From Taudactylus pleione (lineage: Eukaryota > Chordata > Amphibia > Anura > Myobatrachidae), in assembly GCA_031769625.1 (NCBI GenBank), contig JAUIMM010000188.1:10206001-10270000 (forward strand): a DNA stretch of 64,000 bases, given 5' to 3'. How positions within the stretch are numbered: position 1 is the first letter of the stretch; every line of letters begins with the position of its first letter. This document shows positions 1 through 60,758 of this stretch, piece by piece. The notes beneath the pieces were generated by a model. The model was not told where the DNA came from and made no database searches. It saw only the letters and a program-made list of their open reading frames with translations. A program made the position numbers and the translations under genes.

Positions 1-597
1 TAAGGGAGATATCTGTGTGCTCCTGAGTCTGTATATGGGAGACTGCGCTGAGTAATGTGATATGTGACACCTGTATATCTGTGTGCTCCTGAGTCTGTAT
101 ATAGGAGACTGCGCTGAGTAATGTGATATGTGACACCTGTATATCGGTGTGCTCCTGAGTCTGTATATGGGAGACTGCGCTGAGTAATGTGATATGTGAC
201 ACCTGTATATCTGTGTGCTCCTGAGTCTGTATATAGGAGACTGCGCCGAGTAATGTGATGTGTGACACCTGTATATCTGTGTGCTCCTGAGTCTGTATAT
301 GGGAGACTGTGCTGAGTAACGTGATATGTGACACCTGTATATCTGTGTGCTCCTGAGTCTGTATATTGGAGACTGTGCTGAGTAATGTGATATGTGACAC
401 CTGTATATCTGTGTGCTCCTGAGTGTGTATATGGGAGACTGTGCTGAGTAATGTGACACCTGTATATCTGTGTGCTCCTGAGTCTGTATATGGGAGACTG
501 CGCTGAGTAATGTGATATGTGACACCTGTATATCTGTGTGCTCCTGAGTCTGTATATTGGAGACTGCGCTGAGTAATGTGATATGTGACACCTGTAT
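1..597. repeat. 66-bp minisatellite, left block
   Basis: About nine head-to-tail copies of a 66-bp unit containing CTGTATATCTGTGTGCTCC and GTGATATGTGACAC. Copies differ by single bases and a few short deletions. The block continues on the far side of the DIRS element. Confidence 0.95.
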
Positions 598-754
598 TTC
601 TACTTCAGGGTCCATAGGGGGTCCACAGGGTTGACCTTGGGGTATAGGTTGGGAACCAAATCCGGGCACCACGCAGTTAAAGCTTTTAGCTCCCAGGATG
701 CACTGGGTCCACTCTCCCTATAACCCCACCCCCAAGCCAGAGGCACCTCAGTTT
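598..754 (+). repeat. DIRS left inverted terminal repeat
   Basis: Begins TTCTACTTCAGGGTCC and runs to CCTCAGTTTAA. It is the reverse complement of the right repeat apart from a few changes. Confidence 0.9.
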
Positions 755-1927
755 AAGTTGGTGCCCGGCCGGAGTCGGGTCACCGTTAGCGCAGGGGGAG
801 CTGATTAGCAGCCCCTAAGCTTATTTTATTTTTTTAGGGACAAAGTTTTTTCCATGGACTTTGGACTCTTCAGAGCGGCAGCGTCGGACTGTCCATAGGA
901 CGTCTAAGCTGCCGCTCCGTCACCCCGCTGGCGCTGAGACGCCAGTACAGATCTGGGGATCTCAGCGGGACCCCAGAGTCTGTACTAGCCGGACTCTGTG
1001 GGCGCCCAGGACTGCTGCCGGATCCACGGGGAGCAGGTAAGGTCGCGGATCACCGCTTGCGGTGATCCGCGCATTTCAAATGCAGTCCTGTGCCTCCGGT
1101 CTCAGGGGACAGACCGGAGGCGCCGGCAGTGGCGGCGGGCCCCCCATACCCCGTGTGTCCACTAGACCACCAGGGACTTAACGATCGGTGCAGGGAGCCG
1201 GCGTCCCGGGGGTTAATAGCCGGCCAGGGGAGGCAGCCTTCCCTGTTACAGCGGCTCCTCCCCTCAGCTCAGCGCGCCTTTCAGTATCCATAGTCTGGCG
1301 TCGCTGAGCTGCTTCCTCCGCGGGCCACGCTTCCTCTGAGGTCTCCAGCGGCCATTTTATCTCTGTGGTGCAGCAGAAATCTCTCAGGATGGCAGTTGGT
1401 CCAGTCCCCCTGCGTACCTCACCATCAGGTCAGTGTACACAGCGCTGTAGCCTTCCCAGACACTGAATCTGGGCAGTTGAATGCAGTGTAATAGTGCAGT
1501 ATATTATATGACATGTTTATGTATATATGTATATATCTGCATTGTATGTGACTTATGCTAGTGCTGACTGTCTGTACTTTATTCTCTCACCTGTCAGTGT
1601 ATATCTATCCCTTTTCTTTATCTGCCCTAATACAGCTGTACTTAGGGTGGTTCTGAGACCTCACATTTATATACTTGTTAATATTTGTGTGGTTTGTCAC
1701 ATACTGTTGCGTGCTGCACGTTGCCATATTTTAGATGGAACTGTGTGTTGCATACGCTGAAAATGGGTCCCTGCAGCTAATTTTTGGCATCAGTCAGGAC
1801 CAGTATAGTGCTGCTTAATATTTCCGCCAAGATTGGTCAGATATGTCTGACCAGGAGATAGAGCGTTATACTGCACCCATTTTTACTATCCTGCAAGTCA
1901 TGTGCTGCAGGTGTTAGTGCGGAGGAT

Positions 1928-3130
1928 TTGACTCATAAAGGGTTCTGTATGTGGCGTCATCTGGTGCTGGCCTCTTTCACGACCCCCTTGGGCGGTTTGT
2001 TTTCTCGGGATCCTCTCAATTGCGGATCGCCGGGCGGGCCCCATTGTTGTACCTCACTTGCGGTTACTTCACCATACTGCCCTTTTCATCTCAGGGTATC
2101 TCGCAGCTTCTTGCACTCTTCCCCTGTGACACAGACTACCGCTCCCTGCAGGGGTTTTTCGCAGTATATGAATTCCCCCTGGTGCCACAATAGTCTGTCA
2201 TTCCCCTTGCAGGGATTACCACAACAGCCACCCTGGGTGGATGTCGTTTTCTACGAAACGCTAATTGGCGTGGTTGACGCCCTGTGGTTACTTCCCAGTT
2301 GGCTCTGCCGTGAACTGGGTACTGTTTGGGGCTCTTTCCCTCTTACACGGGGGGAAGCCTATTTCAGGTATTATTATCCCTGCTTTAGGGCTGGTAGCAG
2401 GTCCATTCTGGTTAGAGTGAATGTTGACCTGCACCTGTATCATACACCCTCAGTATTGCGTGCCTTCGGGTTCCCTGTTGCTGACTAGCGGGTGGATCGC
2501 ATAGCGGGACTCTGGCTGTTGCCAGATAGGAGGTGTTACAACAGTGTTTGGCCTCCTGTCCCAAATTCCCTGAGGGTCATCACGAGCCCCTCCTGGGGTG
2601 GATGGGCGTGTTACTCGTCTGATTACAGACGTTACTACGCCTCCCATTCCTGCGTGGTCGGATTCTTCGGATCCGTAGGTGGTAACTCTGCCTGAAATCA
2701 GTATACTTGCTTTCAGGAGTTGTTACCCATCCTACCATGGCTATAGCATGGTTGGTTAATACTATTGCATATTGGGTTGATGCATTTGTAACGTTTTTTC
2801 CCCTCCAACACGTCGGGGGTTCAAATGTATTTGGTCGCTCACGTAATATATGCTGTTGTCATAGGTGGAAATGCCTATATTGGATACCAGTCTCCTAACT
2901 TTCAGAGTTCCGGCTGCGACTGTATCCTCCGTAATACCCTATGGCTGCGCTCTGGGAATGCAGAGGTGCAGATACCATCTTTAGGGTTGATATTGTTTGG
3001 TCCTGACCTTGACAAGATTGTAGTAACATTGGCAGTATTACTAACGACAAGTTTACCGCTTTCAGCTATGCCCACTACAAGGCCTCAGACTAAGTCTGTT
3101 AAGTCTTTTTTGTCCTCTGGGTCAGCCTAA
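1928..3130 (+). pseudogene. Possible gag-like region of the DIRS element
   Basis: Short open stretches lie where DIRS gag is expected, upstream of the reverse transcriptase. I see no recognisable domain. A run rich in Thr, Lys and Ser near 3070-3125 may be a remnant. The call rests on position only. Confidence 0.35.
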
Positions 3131-3429
3131 AGGTCTGTTTCTTCGTAGACTGTCGGCATCTACAAGGGCCGACATATCCAGTACCGAGCAGGCCTGGACT
3201 GCCAGCCGATCCTGCTTCTGAACCTACGGATATCTCTTCAGCCTGACGGGACAGGCCTACAACTGGGAGATACCGATTTTCTCAGTTTGCCCGGTATTAG
3301 TGTCAAGTTGCCGCGGCTACGTGGGTAGGAGGGTACGCCCTCTTTACAAGGGCCTTACAGATCCAGAAAGCTATGCAGTTGTTGCGGTAAGCGGAGCTAA
3401 TTAGGCCATCCCCACTATCTCAGTGAGGG

Positions 3430-4650
3430 ACTGGTTGTTCTGTTTTCTTTCTGGTGCGGTGGCTGAATGGTCCTCTTTGGCCTATTCTCTGTCTCAATTC
3501 CCTGAACCAGTTCCTAAAGCTACCTGGGCTCAGGAGGAAATCCCTATGCTCCATTATACGATGTTTGGAACCTGGGGACTTTATGGTATCACTGGATATA
3601 CAGGACGCGTGCCTACGGGTACTTACAGAGACCTTTCCTCAGCATGGGCTGAGGTTTGCTGTATCACAGCAACACTTACAATTTTTCGGGCTCTGCCTGT
3701 TGGGACTGTCCTCAGCCCCACAGGGGTTTACCAGCGTTTTGGATTTTCTGACAGTTCTTCTGTTCAGTATATCCCAATGCTCCTGTACCTGGACGGCCTC
3801 CTGCTCTTAGCGGGATCACCGGGGTACTTTACGGCCAGGTCAGGATGACTGTGGCTTCTTCAGGGTGCAGACGTTTAATCAACGGGGAAAAAGTCCTCCC
3901 TGCATCCCTCTCTGGGTATTCTTCATCTAGGATCCCTGCTGGATTCTCAGAATCTGAGATTTCTTCTGGCGTAAGACGGAATCTCCTCTCTTCCATTAGG
4001 AGTACATGGTTGTCTGCGCAGTCGACAGATGTCTTTACACTCTGGGATGCATGGTGGAATGGGCTCAGTTCCATTCCAGGCCTTTCCATAATTGGCTCAT
4101 CTCCAGATGGAACGAGTTTTTTCTGTCGGATAACTGTTCAAACGATGATGCTCTCTCCGGAGGCAAGTCGGTCCCTGTCCGGGTGGCTATGGCCATCTCG
4201 TCCAGGGTTTTCTTTGCTATGGACAGTGTCTGGATCGAATCCTTTTCAGTGCAGTTGGACGTCTGTCGATTCCACCCTGTCAATTAACTTACTCTGGCAT
4301 AACTCTTGTTTCCCGGTGAACCTGAAAAGGTTCAGTCCGACAGGGTCAGGACAGTGGCTTCCTTTTTAGCAACACTGTTCGTTGGGTGGCAATGACAGGT
4401 ATGTCACATATTCGGACATAGTCCGAGGGTCTCCTCCCGACCATCTCGGCAGCGTTCATTTCAGGAGCTCTCCATTGGGAAGCGGGAGTCCTCAGCCGTC
4501 ACGACGTGCATCCCAGGGACTAGTCTCTTCCCCAAGAGAGGTTTCATCTCCTGGTGAGCAGGGGGGCCCCCCTGAGGTGACCCTCATGGCCTTCTGACTT
4601 TATCACACTATGGTGTTACAGTCCAGCTCTGGGGATTCTGAAGCAACCTT
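3430..4650 (+). pseudogene. Decayed DIRS reverse transcriptase and RNase H
   Basis: At 3580-3800 the frame reads VSLDIQDA, LRFAVSQQHLQF and LGLSSAP, which match the reverse transcriptase palm and the LPFGLSSAP motif of DIRS elements. The catalytic YLDD region is seen as degraded coding at about 3785. RNase H-like sequence follows to about 4650. Frameshifts and stops break it throughout. Confidence 0.7.
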
Positions 4651-4689
4651 CAGCGACTCTTTGTCGGTGAAGTGGTCCTTCCACTTTGT

Positions 4690-5945
4690 GTACCTGTGTT
4701 CTCCGGTCTCCCTTCTTCCTCGAGGTCTTTGGAAGTGTTTTCAATCGAGACGGAGATGCTTTCCTGCTGGTGGCTCTTGATTGCCCCAGATGTCAGGGGT
4801 ACTTGGATCTTCGGAGTCTCTACATCGATACTCCATCCCTGATGCTTCACTGCCCGGACCTGTTGTCTCAGGGTCCTTGGTTTTGCCTTGGACCTGGGTC
4901 GTTTGTCTTTGACTGTGTCCTTACAGTGGTCTTACGGCTTCCCTGGCTTTGTCATCGTTGGAATGATTAGAGCACATGGATCAGCTTTTGCTGGGACCTA
5001 CCACAAACTGTGGCAGCCATAAATCTTATGGTATTGTACCTGTCGATACAATCCTCCGGTGTCCAGGATTTCCAGATATTCTGGCATTCCTTCCGGCTGG
5101 CTTGGGTTTCACACTTGGCCTGGTCTTCCTGACAGTGCGGATCTCTACACTGTCAGTATGGTTAAGATATGGAATTGCTCCACTCTGGTATCCAGTTCAT
5201 CCTTTGGAGTGTTTTCTTGATTATGCCTCCATTTGTCCTCCCTAGGGACTCCTTGGGAGTAAGTAGTGGTTCTTCGTTACCTCCGGGGACAGTCAATGGA
5301 ACCGCTGGTTGTGATAGCCATTACATGGTCTATTGCTTAGGCTCTCTCTTTCTCTCAGGGTGTTTATATCAACCAGGAGAGTGTCTGAATTGGGAGCGTT
5401 CTCATGTGGCTCCCTCTTCTGGAGGGCATCATGTCAGGGTGGGAGTTGCTCTCGCCCTGTGTTTCTTCTTAGTGGTTTTCAGGTTCCATATTATTCTGGA
5501 ACTTATGGTACGGCCATTCTGTCCCCAGTCCTCTCGGCTGGTGTGGCCTCATTGACTGTGGTCTGGCCTCTTTGGATTTATGTGATCCGTTCAGGTTCCT
5601 TACGGAAATCGGACTCCTTATTGGTGGTCTGAGATTTCTGGTTTTCACAGGAAAGGATGGCCGGCCTATAACCAAATGTTGGCTGGATGGCCTCGTAGGT
5701 CTTCCTCAGGGGCCTACCTATGGGTAGGCCTTCCTGTTGTTGATGCTTGTTTTTTCTCGGGCCATGTGACCCTCGTGTGCGGCTCGCTGTGGCGCCTCGG
5801 CTGTTTTGCCTTACTAGGTGGCCACGTGGTCTTCTGTCCACACCTTTTTAAGGTTCTAGGCATTGGTTTCCTTTGCCTCTCAGGATGCTTCCTTTTTGGC
5901 GACGGATTCTCCTCTCAGCACAGGAGCGTCCCCACCCTTGGTTGA
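4690..5945 (+). pseudogene. Decayed DIRS tyrosine recombinase region
   Basis: At 5080-5150 a DILAFLQAGL-like segment is visible, and at about 5365 the motif RRVSELGA, which carries the first catalytic arginine of tyrosine recombinases. GLPVV and a broken HSTR-like region lie near 5720-5790, and SAQERPHP-like C-terminal coding ends at about 5940. Several frameshifts rule out function. Confidence 0.65.
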
Positions 5946-5960
5946 ACTGCTTTGGGACAT

Positions 5961-6073
5961 CCCCAAGGTCAACCCTGTGGACCCCCTATGGACCCTGAAG
6001 TAGAAAACAAGAGATATGGTAAGAACTTACCTTTGTTATCTATGTTTCTACGAAGTCCATAGGGTCCACAGGG
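5961..6073. repeat. DIRS internal complementary region
   Basis: Bases 5961-6005 are the exact reverse complement of the left end. Bases 6006-6073 are the reverse complement of the right end with one change. The two abut at 6005/6006. This is the template thought to bridge the ends during circular DNA synthesis. Confidence 0.92.
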
Positions 6074-6214
6074 CGCCCGCCCTGACGCACCTGGCTTCAT
6101 ATGGGCTGTGTGGCTGGTCACCGGTTTTCCGTCTCCCATTTCTGTGAGTATGGTTATTGAGTGTTCCAGTTTTCTCTCTCATTTTCTCTCCTCCTCCGGC
6201 CTTTGGCTACTTAC

Positions 6215-6406
6215 AAACTGAGGTGCCTCTGGCTTGGGGGTGGGGTTATAGGGAGAGTGGACCCAGTGCATCCTGGGAGCTAAAAGCTTTAACTGCGTGG
6301 TGCCCGGATTTGGTTCCCAACCTATACCCCAAGGTCAACCCTGTGGACCCTATGGACTTCGTAGAAACAGAGATAACAAAGGTAAGTTCTTACCATATCT
6401 CTTGTT
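6215..6406 (-). repeat. DIRS right inverted terminal repeat with about 45-base extension
   Basis: Complementary to the left repeat up to about 6362, then an extension ending CATATCTCTTGTT. Unequal terminal repeats are normal for DIRS elements. Confidence 0.9.
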
Positions 6407-7824
6407 ATCTGTGTGCTCCTGAGTCTGTATATGGGAGACTGTGCTGAGTAACGTGATATGTGACACCTGTATATCTGTGTGCTCCTGAGTGTGTATATGG
6501 GAGACTGTGCTGAGTAATGTGACACCTGTATATCTGTGTGCTCCTGAGTCTGTATATGGGAGACTGCGCTGAGTAATGTGATATGTGACACCTGTATATA
6601 TGTGTACACCTGAGTCTGTATATGGGAGACTGCGCTGAGTAATGTGATATGTGACACCTGTATATATCTGTGCTCCTGAGTCTGTATATGGGAGACTGCA
6701 CTGAGTAATGTGATATGTGACACCTGTATATCTGTGTGCTCCTGAGTCTGTATATGGGAGACTGCGCTGAGTAATGTGATATGTGACACCTGTATATCTG
6801 TGTGCTCCTGAGTCTGTATATGGGAGACTCTGTTGAGTAATGTGATATGTGACACCTGTATATCTGTGTGCTCCTGAGTCTGTATATGGGAGACTGCGCT
6901 GAGTAATGTGATATGTGACACCTGTATATCTGTGTGCTCCTGAGTCTGTATATGGGAGACCTGTATATCTGTGTGCTCCTCAGTCTGTATATGGGAGACT
7001 GTGCTGAGTAATGTGACACCTGTATATCTGTGTGCTCCTGAGTCTGTATATGGGAGACTGCGCTGAGTAATGTGATATGTGACACCTGTATATATGTGTG
7101 TGCTCCTGAGTCTGTATATGGGAGACTGCGCTGAGTAATGTCATATGTGACACCTGTATATCGGTGTGCTCCTGAGTCTGTATATGTGACACCTGTATAT
7201 CTGTGTGCTCCTGAGTCTGTATATGGGAGACTGCGCTGAGTAATGTGACACCTGTATATCTGTGTGCTTCTGAGTCTGTATATGGGAGACTGCGCTGAGT
7301 AATGTGATATGTGACACCTGTATATCTGTGTGCTCCTGAGTCTGTATATGGGAGACTGCGCTGAGTAATGTGATATGTGACACCTGTATATCTGTGTGCT
7401 CCTGAGTCTGTATATGGGAGACTGCGCAGAGTAATGTGATATGTGACACCTGTCTATCTGTGTGCTCCTGAGTCTGTATATGGGAGACTGCGCTGAGTAA
7501 TGTGATATGTGACACCTGTATATCTGTGTGCTCCTGAGTCTGTATATGGGAGACCTGTATATCTGTGTGCTCCTGAGTCTGTATATGGGAGACTGTGCTG
7601 AGTAATGTGACACCTGTATATCTGTGTGCTCCTGAGTCTGTATACGGGAGACTGCGCTGAGTAATGTGATATGACACACCTGTATATCTGTGTGCTCCTG
7701 AGTCTGTATATGGGAGACTGCGCTGAGTAATGTGATATGTGACACCTGTATATCTGTGTGCTCCTGAGTCTGTATATGGGAGACTGCGCTGAGTAATGTG
7801 ATATGTGACACCTGTATATCTGTG
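6407..7824. repeat. 66-bp minisatellite, right block
   Basis: About 21 further copies of the 66-bp unit continue the array of 1-597. Some copies have internal deletions of 20-30 bases (near 6960, 7180 and 7550). As 66 is divisible by three, the minus strand stays open for hundreds of codons. That frame is not a gene. Confidence 0.95.
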
Positions 7825-8515
7825 AGTTTGTATATGAATCGTCGCACTTTGATATACAAGTGTCTCACATATCATATTAATCAGCACAGCCTGCTGGTGC
7901 GTCTTAGTTGTATCACATTGCATTTTTGGCAAAAATAGATGCCCGGCGCTAGCTGAGTCTCACGGGACCTCGCGCGCCAAGAGGGGCTTTTTAGCACAAC
8001 TGCAGCAAAGGTGTGTAAGGACGCATCTGTATATTGGAATAGTATATGCCCTGAACTACTAGCTATTCGCTCTCACACTACAGAGACTGTAACTTTCACA
8101 GTATGACGAGATGCGACTGATGGACCTAAAGAACCCAGAGGGGCAAAAAGTTACAAAAATCAGCATGAGCGTGTTTTCTGTTGCTGCCCCAGTGTGGCCT
8201 TCTTAGGGCTCTAGTTGTCCAGTTTGGACTTGCCCTTCTAGTAAGATGCAGGTTCGTTTCATGTCCTCATTATCTCATTTCATCAAAACGGAAAGACTAT
8301 ACATTGCTGGACATTTGTCACATATAGTACATAGTTTAGTTGATTATTTTTCTACGATGAGATTTCAGCCTAAAGCCTCCTTTACCGAGCAGTGTATCCC
8401 AAATGAGTGCTAACACTCCACCAACAGCCCATGTTTTCAGGAGTACCTTAAGCATGCACAGGTGACTCAGTCATCCTAGTTGCGCAGGAAAGAGCCTACC
8501 TGTTTCCAGGACAGA
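7825..8515. other. Unclassified intergenic sequence
   Basis: I see no exon, repeat array or recognisable element in this stretch. Confidence 0.6.
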
Positions 8516-9038
8516 GGACCTTATTCAGAGGCGGGCGTACAGTCTACGACCGCACGGCCGCCTCGATGTTTTGCCAGTGCGCATGCGCACGAGGGAGCCG
8601 GCTCCCTCGTGCGCATGCGTGAGACCCGCTACGACCGACAGCGCTGGTCGTAGCGGGTCTCTTTCCAAAGGGGGCAAGCTGTCGATGCTGATTGACAGCT
8701 CACCCCGTTTGGAAGGCGGGCCGGGGGGGTGGCAGCCCAAACGGAGGCGTTCCCATGGGAACGCCTGCCGTTTGGGGAGGCCCCACTGACATCACTAGTG
8801 ATGTCAGTGGAGAGCTTCCGGCTCTCCGGGGCTTACGACAAGTGAGACCCTACCCTAGGGTCTCGTCGTAAGCCCCGATGGTTGCGATGGTCTCTGACCA
8901 TCACCCGAGCGGTCGTTAGAGCTGTGGGTGTTAACCCACAGTCTAACGACCGCAACAGAGGCGGGCGGTAAGGATGCAAGTGGCCGCCCAGTTTCTGAGC
9001 GACCGCTTGCATCCTCCGACCGCCTCTGAATGAGGCCC
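8516..9038. mobile_element. Hairpin-chain MITE, diverged subfamily
   Basis: The termini are GGACCTTATTCAG and CTGAATGAGGCCC, flanked by the 3-bp duplication AGA. The interior is a series of consecutive palindromes, for example a stem at 8580-8622 around GGGAGCCGGCTCCC, one at 8625-8660, CACTGACATCACTAGTGATG at about 8790, and one at 8828-8876. Several modules are shared with the copies at 31620, 51984 and 63056 and others are not. Confidence 0.8.
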
Positions 9039-9041
9039 AGA

Positions 9042-10376
9042 CTCCTCAAAACATGCCCTGGTGGGTGGAGGGGCAGGATGCAAGGTGAGGGCCAGATTTG
9101 GGAAACGTTGGTCTAGTGGTTGAGCCACCAGAGCTTTAAAAGAAAAGACATCTGAGACTCTGATGCTATAGTGACCTCATGTGGGCATACCTGGTAACTA
9201 CATTCATGCCTAGAAGGAGGCTATGTGTGACCTATTGAAGCTATTTTTATGCAGATCAAATAATGTTTAATGTGATAAAAGACAAGCAGCATTACATATT
9301 TTAATGAAAGCAGAACTACGGTCAGTTCCGTTCCTCCTTTAATTACCTGTACCCCTGGAATCCAGTCATGTTACCCCATTGGCATGCATTTTAAAAAATA
9401 AAATCCAGCGCTGTTACCGCCGTACGTCATCTCTGTACTTGCAGTGTGGTAAGTTCATCAGATCAATTATTTATTGGAAATATTCGCTAATTAAACAATT
9501 CAGTTACACCTAAATGATGCCGATCAACTCAGATATACAGTATGTTTGATAGATATTGATCACAGCGCGTCAGTAGTCATGTTATTGTGGCCTGCAGAGG
9601 CAGCCATTTTGTGAGTTATTCCCTGATGCACAAAATGAGTGATCTCGCTAGTTCCTAGTGAATGGATTTGGCTGCATTCTTATAAATGTCAGGCCAACAA
9701 AATGGCCGCCACGCTAAGTCTGGTACAGAATATGAATTGAAAGGTGCTGTTCTCTCTCCATCTCAGGACTGCCGGGATGACGTCGGAGGGGCACAGGACA
9801 CCGGCATGTTGGGGATACTAGTAAAGACCGGTGCGTACCTACAAACTAATTGTATTATAAAACCATCATCACGCTACTGCTGACTTCAGTAACACATAAA
9901 AAAAAAACTCGGCTGTAGAAACCAATGTGATGTAGCTCACGGCGACCAATCACACGTGTGCTGTAGCCCACCTAAGCCAATGAGCTTGTCCGTGTTCATT
10001 TTCGGAACTGTAGAATAATCTGATTTGGTGGCTCATTTTCACCTTGTTGATAAATAAGATCCTGTGTATATTTATTGGTGGGGATTTGTTATAGTCAGCG
10101 CAGCTTTTACATACTTAGTACATGAGCTTCTATCCCTCTATTGAATTACTGATAATGCTAGAAAGTTATTATTTGGCAAAGTTATGCACAATACTTCACC
10201 CTTGTGTATGAGACTTCAGCCACTAGGGGCAGCATCTTTCGGATCCTGTAAAAGACCATTCATTTTGCCTATGCAGTCCTCACTCACATTAATGAACGTA
10301 CAACAAGCCTACACCGCTTTTCCCAATAGACTTTGTTATGTTCCGTGGAAAATAAAATAAATAACACATATGGAAT
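9042..10376. other. Unclassified intergenic sequence
   Basis: Ordinary AT-balanced sequence. No exon, tandem array or terminal inverted repeat was found. Short open frames have no recognisable protein. Confidence 0.6.
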
Positions 10377-10379
10377 ATA

Positions 10380-10978
10380 GGGCCTGATTCAGAGCCGCTC
10401 GTAAGCGGCCGCTCGTTCCTTCCGAGCGATGTTTGCCCAACTGCGCATGCGTACGGCTCGTAATACGCATGCGTGAACCAGTCAGTGCGGCCGAAAATCG
10501 TTTGTTCGCTAAATAGCGAATGCCTGCTAATATGAGTGACAGGAGGAGGCGTATGTGGGTGGTAACAGGGGAAGGTGCTTGAAAACGGGGAGTGGAGATC
10601 AGAACGCAGGCGTGCTTAAAGGTCAAAACGGGCGTTTTATGGGTGTGCATAATTAATACAGCAGCGTCATTGACCACGTCACTGGGTTATTTTATAGTCA
10701 GAACTGCTCGCATGATTGCGGTAGGAAAAACCAACCACAAGAATAGCGAGCAGTTCATACGCTGGTCGATGTACTCGATTAATCTAATAAATAGCGGACA
10801 TGACGTAGGATGCGAGCGGCCAGGGGGCGTAGTTTCCAAAAAAACGACCACAAGTTTTGTTCGCTCGTTCAGACATAGAGGCGTGAACTGACCGCAAAGA
10901 GCGAACGGTTCATTTGAATAGCCACCCCTTTTTTCAGAACGAACGACCGCAAATAGCGTCCGGCTCTGAATCAGGCCC
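10380..10978. mobile_element. Harbinger-like MITE, family A (copy 1)
   Basis: Termini GGGCCTGATTCAGAG and CTCTGAATCAGGCCC with the 3-bp duplication ATA (10377-10379 and 10979-10981). The body is about 600 bp with short inverted segments and no transposase. Very similar copies lie at 18801, 36201, 44223 and 61495. Assignment to PIF/Harbinger rests on the 3-bp duplication and the GGGC-type ends. Confidence 0.82.
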
Positions 10979-10981
10979 ATA

Positions 10982-11680
10982 GCTCCCTATTATTAACTTA
11001 TCTTTCCGACAAATTAGTAAAGTCAGAAAGTGAAAGGTGCATAGCGCAGTAACATTCCCCGGCTAGGGATTGAAGTTTAGGTTTAATATCTGGGATGATC
11101 ATTGTTGTTTATACCAAACAGGAAAATACAGAGAAGGAGATGAAGCCAAAATCGATCCCGCCCCTTATCTGACCTGCGCCAGCTTCCCCCAGGCTGTGGA
11201 TCACCTACTGAAGCATCTCCTATAATCACCACTATAAAGAATCATTGGACTCATCTGGGCAACTTTCGAATAGGAAAAAGATCTCTTCACCGTGATGTCA
11301 CACAAGTGGGAGGAGCCAAATAAATAGACGGACCGCGTGACCGAGAGAGTTCCTTTTATTCAGAACTTCCTCATTACCTCAATAGGGGCTTAGTCCTTAA
11401 AAATAAAAAGTAGAAATGCGCAGTAACTCAGAAAGTAACGAAACTTTGCGATCATTCCCCGACCCTGCACTAGATGGATAAAAGGGTGACTCTTATCATA
11501 GGTTCCAGGTGGATCAGTCGTTCCATCTTATAAATTAAAAATGCAGGAAATTTCTTGTGAACGTTGTACTTTTCCCGCATTTCACTGCTCTTGTGAACGT
11601 TGTTCTGTTCCAACCGCCAGCAGCATCACGAAGTCCGCAAAGTTCCCCCCACGCCCCAGCCTGATGCACCATGGGAAAAA
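10982..11680. other. Sequence downstream of KATNAL2
   Basis: No repeat or exon is recognised. It includes a possible distal polyadenylation signal at 11355-11360 on the minus strand. Confidence 0.5.
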
Positions 11681-11686
11681 TATTCC

Positions 11687-11692
11687 TTTATT
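11687..11692 (-). terminator. KATNAL2: Likely KATNAL2 polyadenylation signal AATAAA
   Basis: AATAAA on the minus strand lies 200 bases past the stop codon. A G/GT-rich stretch lies 25-60 bases further on (GGTGC, GGGGCGTGGGGGG), as expected for a cleavage site. The 3' UTR would be about 220 bases. Another AATAAA at 11355-11360 could serve as a distal signal. Confidence 0.6.
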
Positions 11693-11891
11693 AGTTTTAA
11701 AAATAGTTCATACAGTGCAAAGTATGCCTTAATAAGCTTAATGTGCCACAAGCTGGATAGTCTCGTGTCTCTGGTACAAAGTTAATTAAACACTGGTGAA
11801 AATACCAGCTCCGTGGTCCGGGAGGAGGGAGGGGGGGATCTCAGAGGGCAGTTGGTCCCTCTGCTCGTTCGGCAGCCATTTTGGGAGACGC

Positions 11892-60345
<48,454 letters not shown>

Positions 60346-60450
60346 GCTTCAGAGCCCGGTCGTAGTAAGGTCTGCGGCGACACCAAACATGAAATGAAGC
60401 CAACCCCGAGAGAGAGGGAGGGCCGTGCCGGAGAGTGACCGGCATGACGC

Positions 60451-60497
60451 CCAATAGCAGTTGGGAATTGGGCGACAGGTCACAAACTAACCAATCA
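60451..60497 (-). promoter_or_regulatory. Cluster of three CCAAT boxes upstream of KATNAL2 exon 1
   Basis: CCAAT occurs on the plus strand at 60451-60455 and 60491-60495 and on the minus strand at 60467-60471. This is about 105-150 bases upstream of the start codon. NF-Y sites at this spacing are typical of TATA-less promoters. I see no TATA box near exon 1. Confidence 0.5.
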
Positions 60498-60758
60498 GGG
60501 AGCAGATCTGGGAGCTGGCCTCCGCTGAGGAGAAATTAACCTGTACATTGCTGGAGCTTTTTCCATGTGTTGTTCCCATTACCTGGCGCTGCTAAATGAT
60601 GTATTAATAGGAGGCAGCTCACTGATGTAATGTAATAATGTAATATAAAGCAGAGCCTTCATGCACTCAGTTTTTTTGCAAAAAAATCTAAACACTATTT
60701 CTATCATTATTGTTATTATTAACTGATTTTACTATAATAGGTTTATATATAACATTTA

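Larger units (their letters stand above)
598..6406 (+). mobile_element. DIRS-like tyrosine-recombinase retrotransposon, decayed coding region
   Basis: This 5.8-kb element sits inside the 66-bp minisatellite without a visible target duplication: the array resumes in register. It has inverted terminal repeats (598-754 and 6215-6406) and an internal complementary region at 5961-6073, the hallmark of DIRS elements. Plus-strand decayed reading frames show reverse transcriptase, then RNase H-like, then tyrosine recombinase features. Coding capacity is lost through many stops and frameshifts. Domain names rest on recognition by eye. Confidence 0.88.

Noticed and set aside
1928..2488. A 186-codon plus-strand frame as a host gene
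   Set aside because: It sits within the DIRS element, between its terminal repeats, and looks like decayed element sequence.
6405..7868. A 487-codon open frame on the minus strand with Tyr/Arg/Ser/His-rich repeats
   Set aside because: It is the 66-bp minisatellite read in frame (22 codons per unit). Overlapping frames are open too, and no gene signals are present.
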